From positions 1,550,001 through 1,614,000 of the forward strand of contig OZ260100.1 in the NCBI GenBank assembly GCA_965284565.1: a stretch of 64,000 nucleotides of DNA, given 5' to 3'. Origin of the DNA: BRH-c54 sp965284565. GTDB lineage: Bacteria; Bacteroidota; Bacteroidia; Flavobacteriales_E; Vicingaceae. How positions within the stretch are numbered: position 1 is the stretch's first letter; each line of letters opens with the position of its first letter. The notes below the pieces were generated by a model. It was not told the origin of the DNA. It was given only the letters and a program-made list of their open reading frames with translations, and made no database searches. Positions 51,068 through 60,563 of this stretch are shown piece by piece. A program made the position numbers and the translations under genes.

Positions 51068-53190
51068 TGAATATGAAACTATCTATTTACTTAAGCATTT
51101 TGTTTGGGTTATCAAGTGTTATTTCTTTTGCCCAAAGTAGAAGTGAAATTATTAATTTTGGAGATAACGAATACAATAATGAAAACTATGCATCTGCAGC
51201 CTATTTTTACAAAAAGGCTGTAGAAAACAAAGGGCTTTCTGATGGTAATTTGGTACATCCATATGAAGCAAAAGCGTGGAACCCCAAACCTAAAAAAAAT
51301 AAAACTGATTCTGCAACTACTGTACAAAAAACCGATTCTACTTCTAGAAAATATGATAATCCATTATTAGTTAATAAACTAGCTCATGCTTACCGGAAAA
51401 ATGCTGACTATATAAATGCCGAAACTTGGTTTGCTATTGCAGTTAAACTTCCTGTTGATGAAATAGAATTAAAATTTTCAGATCCTATTTTTTGGTATGG
51501 AGATGCATTAATGAAAAATAATAAATACAACGAAGCACTTAAACAATTTGAACTATACAAAAAAACATCTACCAATCAAGAATTATTAAAACTAACAGAT
51601 AAAAATATTATTGGGTGTTATTATGCTTTAGATGAGAGTTCTACAAAAAAAGGAGTTACAGTAACTAAAGCAGACTCTACTATAAACAAAGGGACTTCTT
51701 CATATTCAATGAATTTTTTTGGAGATGAAATGACCTATATTTATTCTACAGCAATTAGTAACGAACCTAATTCAAAAAAAGAATCTAATGAAGCAGGATT
51801 GAGTGATTTTTATATTGCCCAAAAAACTTTTGATGGTACTTTTTCTGAACCATCTCCTTTAGGGTTTCCTGTTAATTCCCAACAATATGAAGGTGCTGGA
51901 GTTTTATCTATTGATAAAACAACTTTTTATTTTACAAGACAGTCTGAAATAAACAGTAAAAATGTTTCTATATGGGTAAGTAAGCTTTTTAATGGACAAT
52001 GGATGCCTCCAATTAAACTAGATAATAAAGTTAATTTAGAGGGTTATAAATCAATGCACCCAGCACTATCTTTAGAGGGAGATATGTTATATTTTTCTTC
52101 TAACCGACCAGGAGGGCAAGGTGGAATGGATATTTGGTTTTGCTCTATTGATGAATATGGTGGATTAAGCGAGCCTACAAATATTGGTAAAACCATAAAT
52201 ACAATAGGTGATGAGGTTACTCCATTTTTTAATTATTTCACAAAAACATTATATTTTTCGTCAGATGCTCATGGTGGTATTGGCGGGTTAGATATTTATA
52301 AAGCATCTTATAATGAAGATGAAAATTACTGGGGAACTCCGATAAACTTAGGAAAACCTTACAACTCTAGTAAAGATGATGCTTATTTTATCATTGATAA
52401 AAAACAAGCAAACGGTTTTCTGTCTTCCAACAGAACTCCTTGTGATTGTGAAGAAGATTATGAAGGTTCTGTTTATTGTTATTCTATATATCAATTTTCA
52501 CAACCTGATATGCGCTTTAGTATTAGTGGAACTGTATTTAATGCAGAAACAGATGAGGTTATCCCAAATGCATTAATTTCATTTAAAGACATTAAAGGTG
52601 ATAAAGAAACAATATTTATTACTACAGATGAACAGGGTAACTACGAATTAGCTTTAGAACCTAATTGGGATTTATTTATTAAAGCTCAAAAGGCAAAGTA
52701 CTTTGGTGACGCTTCTAATATTTCAACAACTGGTTTGACAGAATCCCAACACTTTTTGCAAGATTTCTTTTTAACACCTATTCCAATGGGAGAGCTTGAA
52801 ATACCAGGTATAGAGTATGACTTTGATAAAGCTACTTTACGACCAAAATCGAAAGAAATATTGGATAAATTAATTGAATTTTTAACATTAAATGATAATA
52901 TTGTTATTGAGATTAGAGCCCATACTGATGCAAGAGGAAATGACGATTATAATTTAAGATTATCTCAGCAAAGAGCTCAGTCGGTTGTTGATTATTTGAT
53001 TAAAGGAGGAATAACAAAAGAAAGGCTTCAAGCTGTTGGAAAAGGTGAAACAGAACCGTTAGATGATTGTTCTAAATATGAAGACTGTGGTATAACAGGT
53101 AAAGATGATTGCGATTGTCATCAAAAAAATAGAAGAACAGCATTTAAAACTTTAAGCGAAGATTTTAAAGATGTATTTAAAGGGAATTAG
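51067..53190 (+). CDS. OmpA-family protein of the T9SS surface-adhesin operon
   Basis: A 707-residue protein with a signal peptide. It has an N-terminal TPR-like part (FGDNEYNNENYASAAYFYKKAVEN, NADYINAETWFAIAVKL), then PD40/WD40-like beta repeats (MHPALSLEGDMLYFSSNRPGGQGGMDIWF), a carboxypeptidase-regulatory-like domain (SISGTVFNAETDEVIPNALISFKDI) and a C-terminal OmpA domain (EYDFDKATLRPKSKEILDKLIEFL ... RAHTDARGNDDYNLRLSQQRAQSVVDYL) that binds peptidoglycan. The layout equals T9SS-linked OmpA proteins such as PorE. The ATG at 51067 overlaps the porP stop; an ATG two codons later is also possible. It anchors the system to the cell wall. Confidence 0.92.
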   Translation: MNMKLSIYLSILFGLSSVISFAQSRSEIINFGDNEYNNENYASAAYFYKKAVENKGLSDGNLVHPYEAKAWNPKPKKNKTDSATTVQKTDSTSRKYDNPLLVNKLAHAYRKNADYINAETWFAIAVKLPVDEIELKFSDPIFWYGDALMKNNKYNEALKQFELYKKTSTNQELLKLTDKNIIGCYYALDESSTKKGVTVTKADSTINKGTSSYSMNFFGDEMTYIYSTAISNEPNSKKESNEAGLSDFYIAQKTFDGTFSEPSPLGFPVNSQQYEGAGVLSIDKTTFYFTRQSEINSKNVSIWVSKLFNGQWMPPIKLDNKVNLEGYKSMHPALSLEGDMLYFSSNRPGGQGGMDIWFCSIDEYGGLSEPTNIGKTINTIGDEVTPFFNYFTKTLYFSSDAHGGIGGLDIYKASYNEDENYWGTPINLGKPYNSSKDDAYFIIDKKQANGFLSSNRTPCDCEEDYEGSVYCYSIYQFSQPDMRFSISGTVFNAETDEVIPNALISFKDIKGDKETIFITTDEQGNYELALEPNWDLFIKAQKAKYFGDASNISTTGLTESQHFLQDFFLTPIPMGELEIPGIEYDFDKATLRPKSKEILDKLIEFLTLNDNIVIEIRAHTDARGNDDYNLRLSQQRAQSVVDYLIKGGITKERLQAVGKGETEPLDDCSKYEDCGITGKDDCDCHQKNRRTAFKTLSEDFKDVFKGN

Positions 53191-53297
53191 TCTATTTATT
53201 TTTAATGATTTGTTATCTGCTCAAATTCTTTTACTTTAAAGTTTCATTAGCTGTTAGCCTTAATAAATAGATTTAATAATAAAAAGAAGACACACAA

Positions 53298-55307
53298 ATG
53301 AAAACATGCAACATATTGTATATTATACTTTTGGTTGCGTGTTTTTCTTTTCAATCTAAGGCTTCTAATCTCGATTCTTTATCAAAATATATAAATTCTG
53401 CCTCTGAAGACACCACTAAAGTTGAAGCTTTAATAAAACTAGGTAAAAAACTTAGAAATGGACAGGTAGATTCTGCAACCAAAATTTTTAAACAAGCCCT
53501 ACAACTCAGTAAAAAAATTAAATGGAAAAAAGGAGAAGCTTTAGCCTACGGAACTTTAGCTACTTGTAAGTCTATTCAGTCAGATTATCCTGGAGCAATT
53601 GAATATTACTATAATGCTTTAGCTATACATGAAGCGTTAAATAACTTGGATGGAGTTGCTGTAATGTATGCCGGACTGGGGGTGTTATACAAAAATACTC
53701 AGAATCTTGAAAAAGCATTAGAACTTCATAATAAAGCATTAGAAATTGACTTAAAAAGAGGCGATACAGCAAGAGCTTCATTGCACTATGGGAATATAGG
53801 AGTGGTATATAAACATCTTCAAGACTTTGATAAAGCTTTGGAATATTACAGTAAAGCCTTGGAAATTGACACTAAAAATAAAAATATTGATGGACAATCA
53901 AGACACCTAGGAAATATAGGAGTTATTCATAAAAATTTAGAAAACTACGAAGAAGCTATTACATATTATTTTAAAGCTTTAAAAATCAGTGAACAACAAA
54001 ATGATTTAGAAGGAATTCTAATAAAATCACAGAATTTAGGGAATTTATATATTTTGTTGGGAAAATATGCAGTAGCTGAAAAATATATTCAACGAGCATT
54101 AGATTTATCTAACCAGTTAGGATCGTTAAATGGTTTATATTCTGGGTATTCTAAACAAACTACATTATATGAACACATGGGAAGAGATAAAGAAGCTTTA
54201 AAAAGCTTACGCTTAGCCATGGCATATAAAGACAGTATTTTTAATGAAGAAAACAAAAAAGAGATTCTTCGTCAGGAGGTAAATTTTGAATTTGAAAAAA
54301 AACAAGCTATAGAACAGGCTCAGCATGAAAAAGAACTTGCTGTAGCAGCTTCAGAACAAAAAAGACAACAATTATTTTTAGTTTTTTTAGCTGTAATATT
54401 ATTAGCTGTAATAATTATATCATTTATAATTTATAAGTCGTTAAGAAACTCTAATAAACAAAAACACTTGATAGAACTTCAAAAATTTGAAGTAGAGCAA
54501 CAAAAAATTATTGTAGATAATAAAAATAAGGAAATTACAGATAGTATTATTTATGCACGTAGAATACAACAGGCAATTTTACCTCCAAAAGAAGTATTAA
54601 GTAAGAATCTAGAAAATGGATTTATTTTATACAAACCTAAAGATGTAGTAAGTGGAGATTTCTATTGGATGGAAAGTTCTAATATAAATGGAGCATTAGA
54701 AAGAGCTATTTTCTTAGCTGCTGCTGATTGTACGGGACATGGAGTTCCAGGAGCTATGGTAAGTGTGGTTTGTAATAATGCTTTAAATAGAGCGGTTAGA
54801 GAGTTTAAGTTGACCAATCCCGCTGAAATTTTAGATAAAGTGAGGTCATTAGTAATTGAAACTTTTGAGAAAAGTGAAGAAGAGGTGAATGATGGGATGG
54901 ACATTGCTCTTTGTAGTCTCCAATTTTCTGAAAGTTCTGCTATACTAAAATATGCTGGAGCTAACAATGCACTTTATATAGTAAAAGCAAATGATAAAGA
55001 AAAATTAGTAGAAATAAAACCAAACAAACAACCAATAGGTAAAGTAGATAATCCAGAACCATTTAACCAACATAAAATTGAACTCCAAAAAGGAGATACC
55101 ATTTATATGTTTACAGATGGTTTTGCTGATCAATTTGGAGGTAAAAAAGGAAAAAAACTGATGTATAAACCTTTTAAAAATTTACTACTTTCTATACAAG
55201 AAAAGACCATGAATGAGCAAAAAGCACTATTGGAGAAGTACTTTGAAGAATGGAAAGGAAGTTTAGAACAAGTTGATGATGTTTGCATTATAGGCGTTAG
55301 AATATGA
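53298..55307 (+). CDS. TPR-containing SpoIIE/PP2C phosphatase, first tandem copy
   Basis: A 669-residue exported or membrane protein. The signal sequence ends near QSKAS. About six TPR units lie at residues 30-310 (ALEYYSKALEIDTKNKNIDGQSRHLGNIGVIHKNL), followed by a helical linker, one transmembrane helix (QLFLVFLAVILLAVIIISFIIYKSL), a coiled coil and a SpoIIE domain (KEITDSIIYARRIQQAILPP ... VSGDFYWME ... AADCTGHG ... GMDIALCSL ... TDGFADQFGG ... QVDDVCIIGVRI). This layout suggests envelope TPR sensing with cytoplasmic phosphatase output. It lies 107 nt after the T9SS operon and 78 nt before its paralogue. No partner anti-sigma genes are adjacent. Confidence 0.9.
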   Translation: MKTCNILYIILLVACFSFQSKASNLDSLSKYINSASEDTTKVEALIKLGKKLRNGQVDSATKIFKQALQLSKKIKWKKGEALAYGTLATCKSIQSDYPGAIEYYYNALAIHEALNNLDGVAVMYAGLGVLYKNTQNLEKALELHNKALEIDLKRGDTARASLHYGNIGVVYKHLQDFDKALEYYSKALEIDTKNKNIDGQSRHLGNIGVIHKNLENYEEAITYYFKALKISEQQNDLEGILIKSQNLGNLYILLGKYAVAEKYIQRALDLSNQLGSLNGLYSGYSKQTTLYEHMGRDKEALKSLRLAMAYKDSIFNEENKKEILRQEVNFEFEKKQAIEQAQHEKELAVAASEQKRQQLFLVFLAVILLAVIIISFIIYKSLRNSNKQKHLIELQKFEVEQQKIIVDNKNKEITDSIIYARRIQQAILPPKEVLSKNLENGFILYKPKDVVSGDFYWMESSNINGALERAIFLAAADCTGHGVPGAMVSVVCNNALNRAVREFKLTNPAEILDKVRSLVIETFEKSEEEVNDGMDIALCSLQFSESSAILKYAGANNALYIVKANDKEKLVEIKPNKQPIGKVDNPEPFNQHKIELQKGDTIYMFTDGFADQFGGKKGKKLMYKPFKNLLLSIQEKTMNEQKALLEKYFEEWKGSLEQVDDVCIIGVRI

Positions 55308-55385
55308 TGTAAAGTTTATTTTAATGAATAACCTGTTTTAAGAAAATCAAAAAGTCATTATTTTTACATCACTAAAACTAATAAA

Positions 55386-57383
55386 ATGAACCTCAAGGAC
55401 TTACGGAATATTGTTTTATCTTTTATATTTAGCAGTTCATTATCAGCTCAAATTCCTCAACAACAAATTGATAGTTTAATTAATAGTTTATCATCAATTA
55501 CAGATAAACAAGAGAAAGTAAATACGCTTAATGTAATAGCTTGGAACATTAGCTACAATGATTTCCAACAAGGAATTGAGTATGCTTTACTATCGGTTAA
55601 AGAAGCTAAAACAATTAATTATAATAAAGGATTATCTAAAGCTTATAATACATTGGGAACTATTTATGCTGATTTAGGAATGTATAATGAAGCTCTAAAA
55701 TATTATAATATTACTATTGAAATAAATAAAGAACATAATTTAAAAGATGGAATGGCAAGTGCTTATGCTAATATAGCTAATATTCATGCACATTTACAGA
55801 ATTTTAAAATAGCAAAAGAATATTTCTTGCTCTCAAACAAGGAGTTTAAAGCAATAAACAGAATAGATTCTAAAGTAAAAACGGATTTATCATTATCAAA
55901 AATTTATAAGTCTTTAAATCAAGAAGATAGTGCTGATTATTACTTAAATGAAGCCATTCAATCCATTCAAGGAGAAAAAAATAATATACATTTAGTTGCA
56001 TCTGTTTTTGTGTACAAAGCAGAAAGTGAGTTGTCCAAAAATAATTATGCTGAAACTTTACTATATCTTCAAGATGCAGAACAAAAGTTTATTAAAATAA
56101 ATAGTTCCTATGATTTGTTTCAGGTTTATAATATTTATGGAGAGCTTTATTATCAACAAAAAAAATATAATCTTGCCATAAAATATTATACTGAAGCATT
56201 AGATAAATATTCTAAAAATAGTACTGTAACATTAAAAAGTGATGTTTACAAAGGCTTGTCGAATAGTTATTTGGCAATTGGAAATTTTGCTCAAGCCCAT
56301 GCTTATCAATCTAAACATATTTTAATTACAGACTCTATTAATAAAGAAAATTCTAATAACAGATTACTGGCAATGGAAAATGCTTTTAAGAATGAACGCA
56401 GCCAGCTTGAATTAGAAAATTTAAAAAACATAAATAAACTACAAGAAGCAGAAATAGAAAAACAAAACACACAAAAAATAGCTATGGCAATTGGACTTTT
56501 TTTGATGCTTTTCTTGGCGTTTTTTATTTTTAGAAGCTATAAAAATAAAAAAAAATCCAATTTATTATTAGCGGAAAAAAACAAAGAAATAACCGACTCA
56601 ATTACTTATGCCAAGCGTATTCAGAGTGCGATATTACCTTCAACTAAAACCATAAAAGAATACTTGCCCGATAATTTTGTACTTTATCTTCCAAAAGATA
56701 TTATAGCAGGAGATTTTTATTGGTTAGAGCATAAAGATGATAATATTTTATTTGCTGCTGCCGATTGTACTGGACATGGAGTTCCAGGAGCAATGGTAAG
56801 TGTAGTTTGTAACAACGGATTAAATCGAAGTGTAAGAGAACATGGATTGACAGAACCCGGAAAGATTTTAGATAAAACAAGAGAAATAGTTATTCAGGAA
56901 TTTGAAAAAAGTGAAGATGATGTGAAAGATGGAATGGATATAGCGTTATGCAGTTTGAAGTTTAAAGTTCAAACATTAAAGTTAAACCAACCAGAAACCG
57001 AAAACCTAAAAGGAGAAACAGTAGCAACGCTTCAATATGCAGGAGCGAATAATCCATTATGGATAATTAGAGAAAGGAAAATAATTGAAATAAAAGCCAA
57101 TAAACAACCCATAGGAAAGAACGATAATATAGAATCATATACTACATATACTATAGAGCTTCAAGAGAATGACAGTATATATCTTTTTACCGATGGTTAT
57201 GCCGATCAATTTGGTGGGCCAAAAGGTAAAAAGTTTATGTACAAATCTTTTAAAAACTTATTACTTTCTATACAAGATAAAACTATGAATGAGCAGAAAG
57301 AAATTTTAGAACAACATTTTGAAAACTGGAAAGGTAGCCTGGAACAAGTGGATGATGTTTGCATTATAGGCGTTAAAATTTAA
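55386..57383 (+). CDS. TPR-containing SpoIIE/PP2C phosphatase, second tandem copy
   Basis: A 665-residue paralogue of the preceding gene. It has a signal peptide (LSFIFSSSLSAQI), TPR units at residues 60-310, a transmembrane helix (IAMAIGLFLMLFLAFFIFRSY), a coiled coil and a SpoIIE domain with all metal motifs (AGDFYWLE, AADCTGHG, GMDIALCSL, TDGYADQFGG, QVDDVCIIGVKI). The SpoIIE tails of the two copies are far more similar than the TPR parts, which points to duplication with selection on the output. A longer loop (KVQTLKLNQPETENLKGET) follows GMDIALCSLKF. It is convergent with holB, 9 nt apart. Confidence 0.9.
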   Translation: MNLKDLRNIVLSFIFSSSLSAQIPQQQIDSLINSLSSITDKQEKVNTLNVIAWNISYNDFQQGIEYALLSVKEAKTINYNKGLSKAYNTLGTIYADLGMYNEALKYYNITIEINKEHNLKDGMASAYANIANIHAHLQNFKIAKEYFLLSNKEFKAINRIDSKVKTDLSLSKIYKSLNQEDSADYYLNEAIQSIQGEKNNIHLVASVFVYKAESELSKNNYAETLLYLQDAEQKFIKINSSYDLFQVYNIYGELYYQQKKYNLAIKYYTEALDKYSKNSTVTLKSDVYKGLSNSYLAIGNFAQAHAYQSKHILITDSINKENSNNRLLAMENAFKNERSQLELENLKNINKLQEAEIEKQNTQKIAMAIGLFLMLFLAFFIFRSYKNKKKSNLLLAEKNKEITDSITYAKRIQSAILPSTKTIKEYLPDNFVLYLPKDIIAGDFYWLEHKDDNILFAAADCTGHGVPGAMVSVVCNNGLNRSVREHGLTEPGKILDKTREIVIQEFEKSEDDVKDGMDIALCSLKFKVQTLKLNQPETENLKGETVATLQYAGANNPLWIIRERKIIEIKANKQPIGKNDNIESYTTYTIELQENDSIYLFTDGYADQFGGPKGKKFMYKSFKNLLLSIQDKTMNEQKEILEQHFENWKGSLEQVDDVCIIGVKI

Positions 57384-57392
57384 TATTCAATC

Positions 57393-58538
57393 CTACTCTA
57401 AAACAGGCTGCTTAACCCTCAACAATTTGGTAAGTTTTAAAGCAACATCTAAAAAAATAGGTTTGGGATTACCATTTCTTTCAATGTGGTAAGCAGCTTC
57501 ATCAAACAAAGCAATAATATCTAAGCAATTAGCCCCATGTACAAATGGAGCAAATTTTTGTAAAAACTGAGCTTCCTGAGAAGTCTTTTTACCTAAGGCA
57601 TTGTTACCATAGTTCATCATTAAACTTTCTCTAACCAAATGTAAGGCATAATTCAAAAATTGCTTTTGTTTTTCTCTGCCAATTTTTGCCATTTCATCTG
57701 TCCAATCTATTAAACCAGGAACATTTGCCACAAAAGCAGAACGCATTAGCTGAATAAACATGTCTCTAAAGTAAGTAGAGTTATCCATCTGATTTAATAA
57801 GTGTTTCAGCTCATTTACATTACCATCAGCCATAAGGGCTAAATCTGTTGCTTTTTGGTTATCTAACTGATACTTTTCCATAGCATATTGAGCCAAATCT
57901 TTTTCATCTACAGCATTAATTTTTATGGTTTGAACCCTAGAAATAATGGTTGGCAGAAGTTGTTCTACATCGGTAGCAATAAGTAGAAAAAGTGTTTTTT
58001 GTGGAGGCTCCTCTAATATTTTTAGCAGTTTGTTTGCGGATGCAGCATTCATTTTTTCAGGATACCAAATAATCATGGTTTTATATTCCGCCTCATAAGT
58101 CTTAAGACTAAGTGTTTTTAAAATATCTGCACTTTCTTTAGAACTTATAAGTAATTGTTTGTTTCCTGTTTCTGCAATTTCTTGCCATTCTTCCAAGCTC
58201 ATGTAAGGGTTTTCTAAAAAGGCTGCTCTCCAACTTTTAATAAAATTAGCACTTACTGGGTCTTTTTTTACTTTATCGTTGGTTGCCACAGGAAAAACCA
58301 AATGCAAATCGGGATGAACCAATTTATTTAGCTTTATACAAGAAGAACAAGTGCCACAAGCATCATTTTCAGTTTTATTTAAGCAGTATAAATATTGAAC
58401 GTAAGCCAATGCCATAGCCAAATTACCACTCCCCTCTTTTCCTAAAAAAAGTTGTGCGTGACTAATTCTTTTATTATTAATAATTGAAATTAATTTTTGC
58501 TTGATAGCTTGATGTCCAACTATATCTTTAAATAACAT
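57393..58538 (-). CDS. holB: DNA polymerase III delta' subunit
   Basis: A 381-residue clamp-loader subunit. It starts MLFKDIVGHQAIKQKLISIIN and has a P-loop remnant (FLGKEGSGNLAMALAY, without the GKT of an active ATPase, as usual for delta'). A zinc-binding Cys cluster (CLNKTENDACGTCSSCIKL) is present. SAANKLLKILEEPPQKTLFLLIA and the arginine finger SRVQTI follow. It helps load the beta clamp at replication forks. It lies between convergent SpoIIE and divergent pgk genes. Confidence 0.93.
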   Translation of the reverse strand: MLFKDIVGHQAIKQKLISIINNKRISHAQLFLGKEGSGNLAMALAYVQYLYCLNKTENDACGTCSSCIKLNKLVHPDLHLVFPVATNDKVKKDPVSANFIKSWRAAFLENPYMSLEEWQEIAETGNKQLLISSKESADILKTLSLKTYEAEYKTMIIWYPEKMNAASANKLLKILEEPPQKTLFLLIATDVEQLLPTIISRVQTIKINAVDEKDLAQYAMEKYQLDNQKATDLALMADGNVNELKHLLNQMDNSTYFRDMFIQLMRSAFVANVPGLIDWTDEMAKIGREKQKQFLNYALHLVRESLMMNYGNNALGKKTSQEAQFLQKFAPFVHGANCLDIIALFDEAAYHIERNGNPKPIFLDVALKLTKLLRVKQPVLE

Positions 58539-58589
58539 GGTAACGCTAATTTATACGCTTTAAATAAGAGCTAAATTAAGAAGAAATTT

Positions 58590-58597
58590 TACCTTTG
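58590..58597 (+). promoter_or_regulatory. Candidate -7 box (TACCTTTG) for pgk
   Basis: A TAnnTTTG match 67 nt before the pgk ATG in the divergent gap with holB. Confidence 0.45.
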
Positions 58598-58664
58598 CCG
58601 CAAATAAATTTTTTGAGTTTACTTGGCTAAACACTTAAAACCATAAAAACACCAAACATTTTCT

Positions 58665-59855
58665 ATGAACACAATTGATAATTTTAATTTTTCGGACAAA
58701 AAAGCATTAATCAGAGTAGATTTTAACATTCCTCTTAATGAGCAATTTAAAGTTACTGATGACACCAGAATTTCGGCTTCTATTCCTAGCATTAAAAAAA
58801 TATTGAATGATGGCGGAGCTGTAATTTTAATGTCTCACCTAGGAAGACCAAAAGATGGTTCTGAAGATAAATTCTCTTTAAAACACACTATTTCTACTTT
58901 AGAAAAATTAGTTGGGGTTCCAGTTAAATTCGCAAACGATTGTATAGGAAATGAAGCTACAGAAAAAGCCGCTCAACTAAAAAGTGGAGAAGTATTATTA
59001 TTAGAAAATCTTAGGTTTTATAATGAAGAAACCAAAGGAGATATTGCTTTTGCTGAAAAGCTTTCTAAATTGGGAGATGTTTATGTAAATGATGCTTTTG
59101 GGACTGCTCATAGAGCCCATGCTTCAACCGCCATTATTGCACAGTTTTTTCCTAATAATAAGTATTTTGGTTATTTATTAGCTAAAGAAATTGAAAGTGT
59201 TTCTAAGGTTCTAAAAAGTAATGTTAAGCCTGTAACTGCTATTGTTGGTGGAGCAAAAGTTTCTAGCAAAATTATTATTATAGAAAATTTATTGGATAGC
59301 ATTGACAACCTAATTATTGGTGGCGGTATGGTGTTTACCTTTGTTAAAGCGTTGGGGGGGGAAGTAGGAAATTCATTAGTAGAAGATGACTTTTTAGCAA
59401 CTGCCAAAGAAATTTTAGAAAAAGCTAAAGCTAAAAATGTGGCTGTTTTACTTCCTGAAGATAGTGTTACGTCAAAAGCATTTAATAATGAAAGCGAAGT
59501 GAAAATTTTTGACACTAATAACATTCCTGATGGCTGGATAGGCTTAGATATTGGCGAAAAAGCGATTGCTGCTTATAGCAATTGTATTAAAAATTCTAAA
59601 ACTATTTTGTGGAACGGACCGATGGGTGTTTTTGAAATGAGCAACTTTGAGAAAGGAACTAAAACTGTTGCTAAAGCTATTGCCGAAGCAACTTCAAATG
59701 GAGCTTTTTCTTTAGTTGGTGGTGGCGATTCTGTTGCGGCTGTAAATCAATTTAACTTAGCTGATAAAATGAGTCATGTAAGTACTGGCGGAGGTGCTAT
59801 GTTAGAATATTTAGAAGGAAAAACCTTACCTGGAATTGCTGCAATATTGGATTAA
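58665..59855 (+). CDS. pgk: Phosphoglycerate kinase
   Basis: Glycolytic enzyme that makes ATP from 1,3-bisphosphoglycerate. The N-terminal domain has VDFNIPLNEQFKVTDDTRISASIPSI, the LMSHLGRPKDG substrate loop and NDAFGTAHRAHAST. The nucleotide domain has ILWNGPMGVFE and the GGGDSVAAVNQF loop. Length 396 is normal. It is monocistronic by spacing, with a promoter box upstream; its stop overlaps the convergent lipoprotein gene by 4 nt. Confidence 0.97.
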   Translation: MNTIDNFNFSDKKALIRVDFNIPLNEQFKVTDDTRISASIPSIKKILNDGGAVILMSHLGRPKDGSEDKFSLKHTISTLEKLVGVPVKFANDCIGNEATEKAAQLKSGEVLLLENLRFYNEETKGDIAFAEKLSKLGDVYVNDAFGTAHRAHASTAIIAQFFPNNKYFGYLLAKEIESVSKVLKSNVKPVTAIVGGAKVSSKIIIIENLLDSIDNLIIGGGMVFTFVKALGGEVGNSLVEDDFLATAKEILEKAKAKNVAVLLPEDSVTSKAFNNESEVKIFDTNNIPDGWIGLDIGEKAIAAYSNCIKNSKTILWNGPMGVFEMSNFEKGTKTVAKAIAEATSNGAFSLVGGGDSVAAVNQFNLADKMSHVSTGGGAMLEYLEGKTLPGIAAILD

Positions 59856-60424
59856 AACCCCGATTTCTTTAAATACACTTTAATTTTTTCGTGTTCAGGA
59901 GAATTTTTTCTGTAAAATTCTAATGGATTGTCGAACATTTTTTCTTCGGTGATATTATTATTAAAAAAAGCTAAAAGTTCTTTTTGTGTAATAGAATCTG
60001 ATATTAATTTTTGGGTAACCAACTTTTCATCAACAAACTGAAGGTTAAACACATTTTTACTTTCCCAACTTATTTTTCCAAACATAAAACCTATGTCTTT
60101 ATTTTCAATATTATAAATAAGTGTTTCTTTAATTTCAGTTCCAAAAACTCTATAATTAGAAGCATCTTTTACTCTCCCTGAAGCATCAAATTTTTTGCTT
60201 CTTACATCCATCACTTTTGTATTTAATTTACTAATTGTCAACTCATCTCTTTCTCCATTTTCATGGAAAGCTACCCATTCACCCAATAAGTTTTTCTCAT
60301 ACTTTTCAGCATTCTCATAATCAGTAAGTCCCACCTCAGATTGATACGGACAACCAACAATAACAAAGGCAAACAATACCGTCAATACATAAAACTTAAA
60401 TCTATTAAAAATCATAATTAACAT
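59852..60424 (-). CDS. Lipoprotein of unknown function
   Basis: A predicted lipoprotein of about 190 residues. The signal peptide ends in the lipobox FVIVGCPYQ. The ATG at 60424 (or the one at 60415) fits the signal peptide and the TAATTTTG box at 60449-60456; the frame extends to 60463, but that part lies upstream of or over the box. The mature region contains GEWVAFHENGERDELTISKLNTKVMDV and a basic C-terminal helix. No family is recognised; the N-terminal strands suggest a lipocalin-like or small barrel fold. Confidence 0.7.
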   Translation of the reverse strand: MLIMIFNRFKFYVLTVLFAFVIVGCPYQSEVGLTDYENAEKYEKNLLGEWVAFHENGERDELTISKLNTKVMDVRSKKFDASGRVKDASNYRVFGTEIKETLIYNIENKDIGFMFGKISWESKNVFNLQFVDEKLVTQKLISDSITQKELLAFFNNNITEEKMFDNPLEFYRKNSPEHEKIKVYLKKSGF

Positions 60425-60448
60425 TTTGATAAGTAATTTGTTAGCAAG

Positions 60449-60456
60449 CAAAATTA
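60449..60456 (-). promoter_or_regulatory. Candidate -7 box (TAATTTTG) for the lipoprotein gene
   Basis: A TAnnTTTG match on the minus strand, 24 nt before the chosen ATG at 60424. It decides against a start at 60463. Confidence 0.45.
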
Positions 60457-60526
60457 ACACCATAAATGTAAATAATATAATCTAAACTAAAAAATTGTAT
60501 TTTCACAACAAAGCAATAGTATTTAT

Positions 60527-60534
60527 TATCTTTG
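60527..60534 (+). promoter_or_regulatory. Candidate -7 box (TATCTTTG) for the acyltransferase gene
   Basis: A TAnnTTTG match inside the open frame, 29 nt before the TTG at 60564. It indicates that translation starts downstream of 60541. Confidence 0.5.
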
Positions 60535-60563
60535 TCATCCTTACAAAGAAAAATATATTTATT

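Noticed and set aside
57393..58538. Missing GKT Walker A in the holB product as an anomaly
   Set aside because: Delta' subunits normally lack a functional ATP site, so this is expected.
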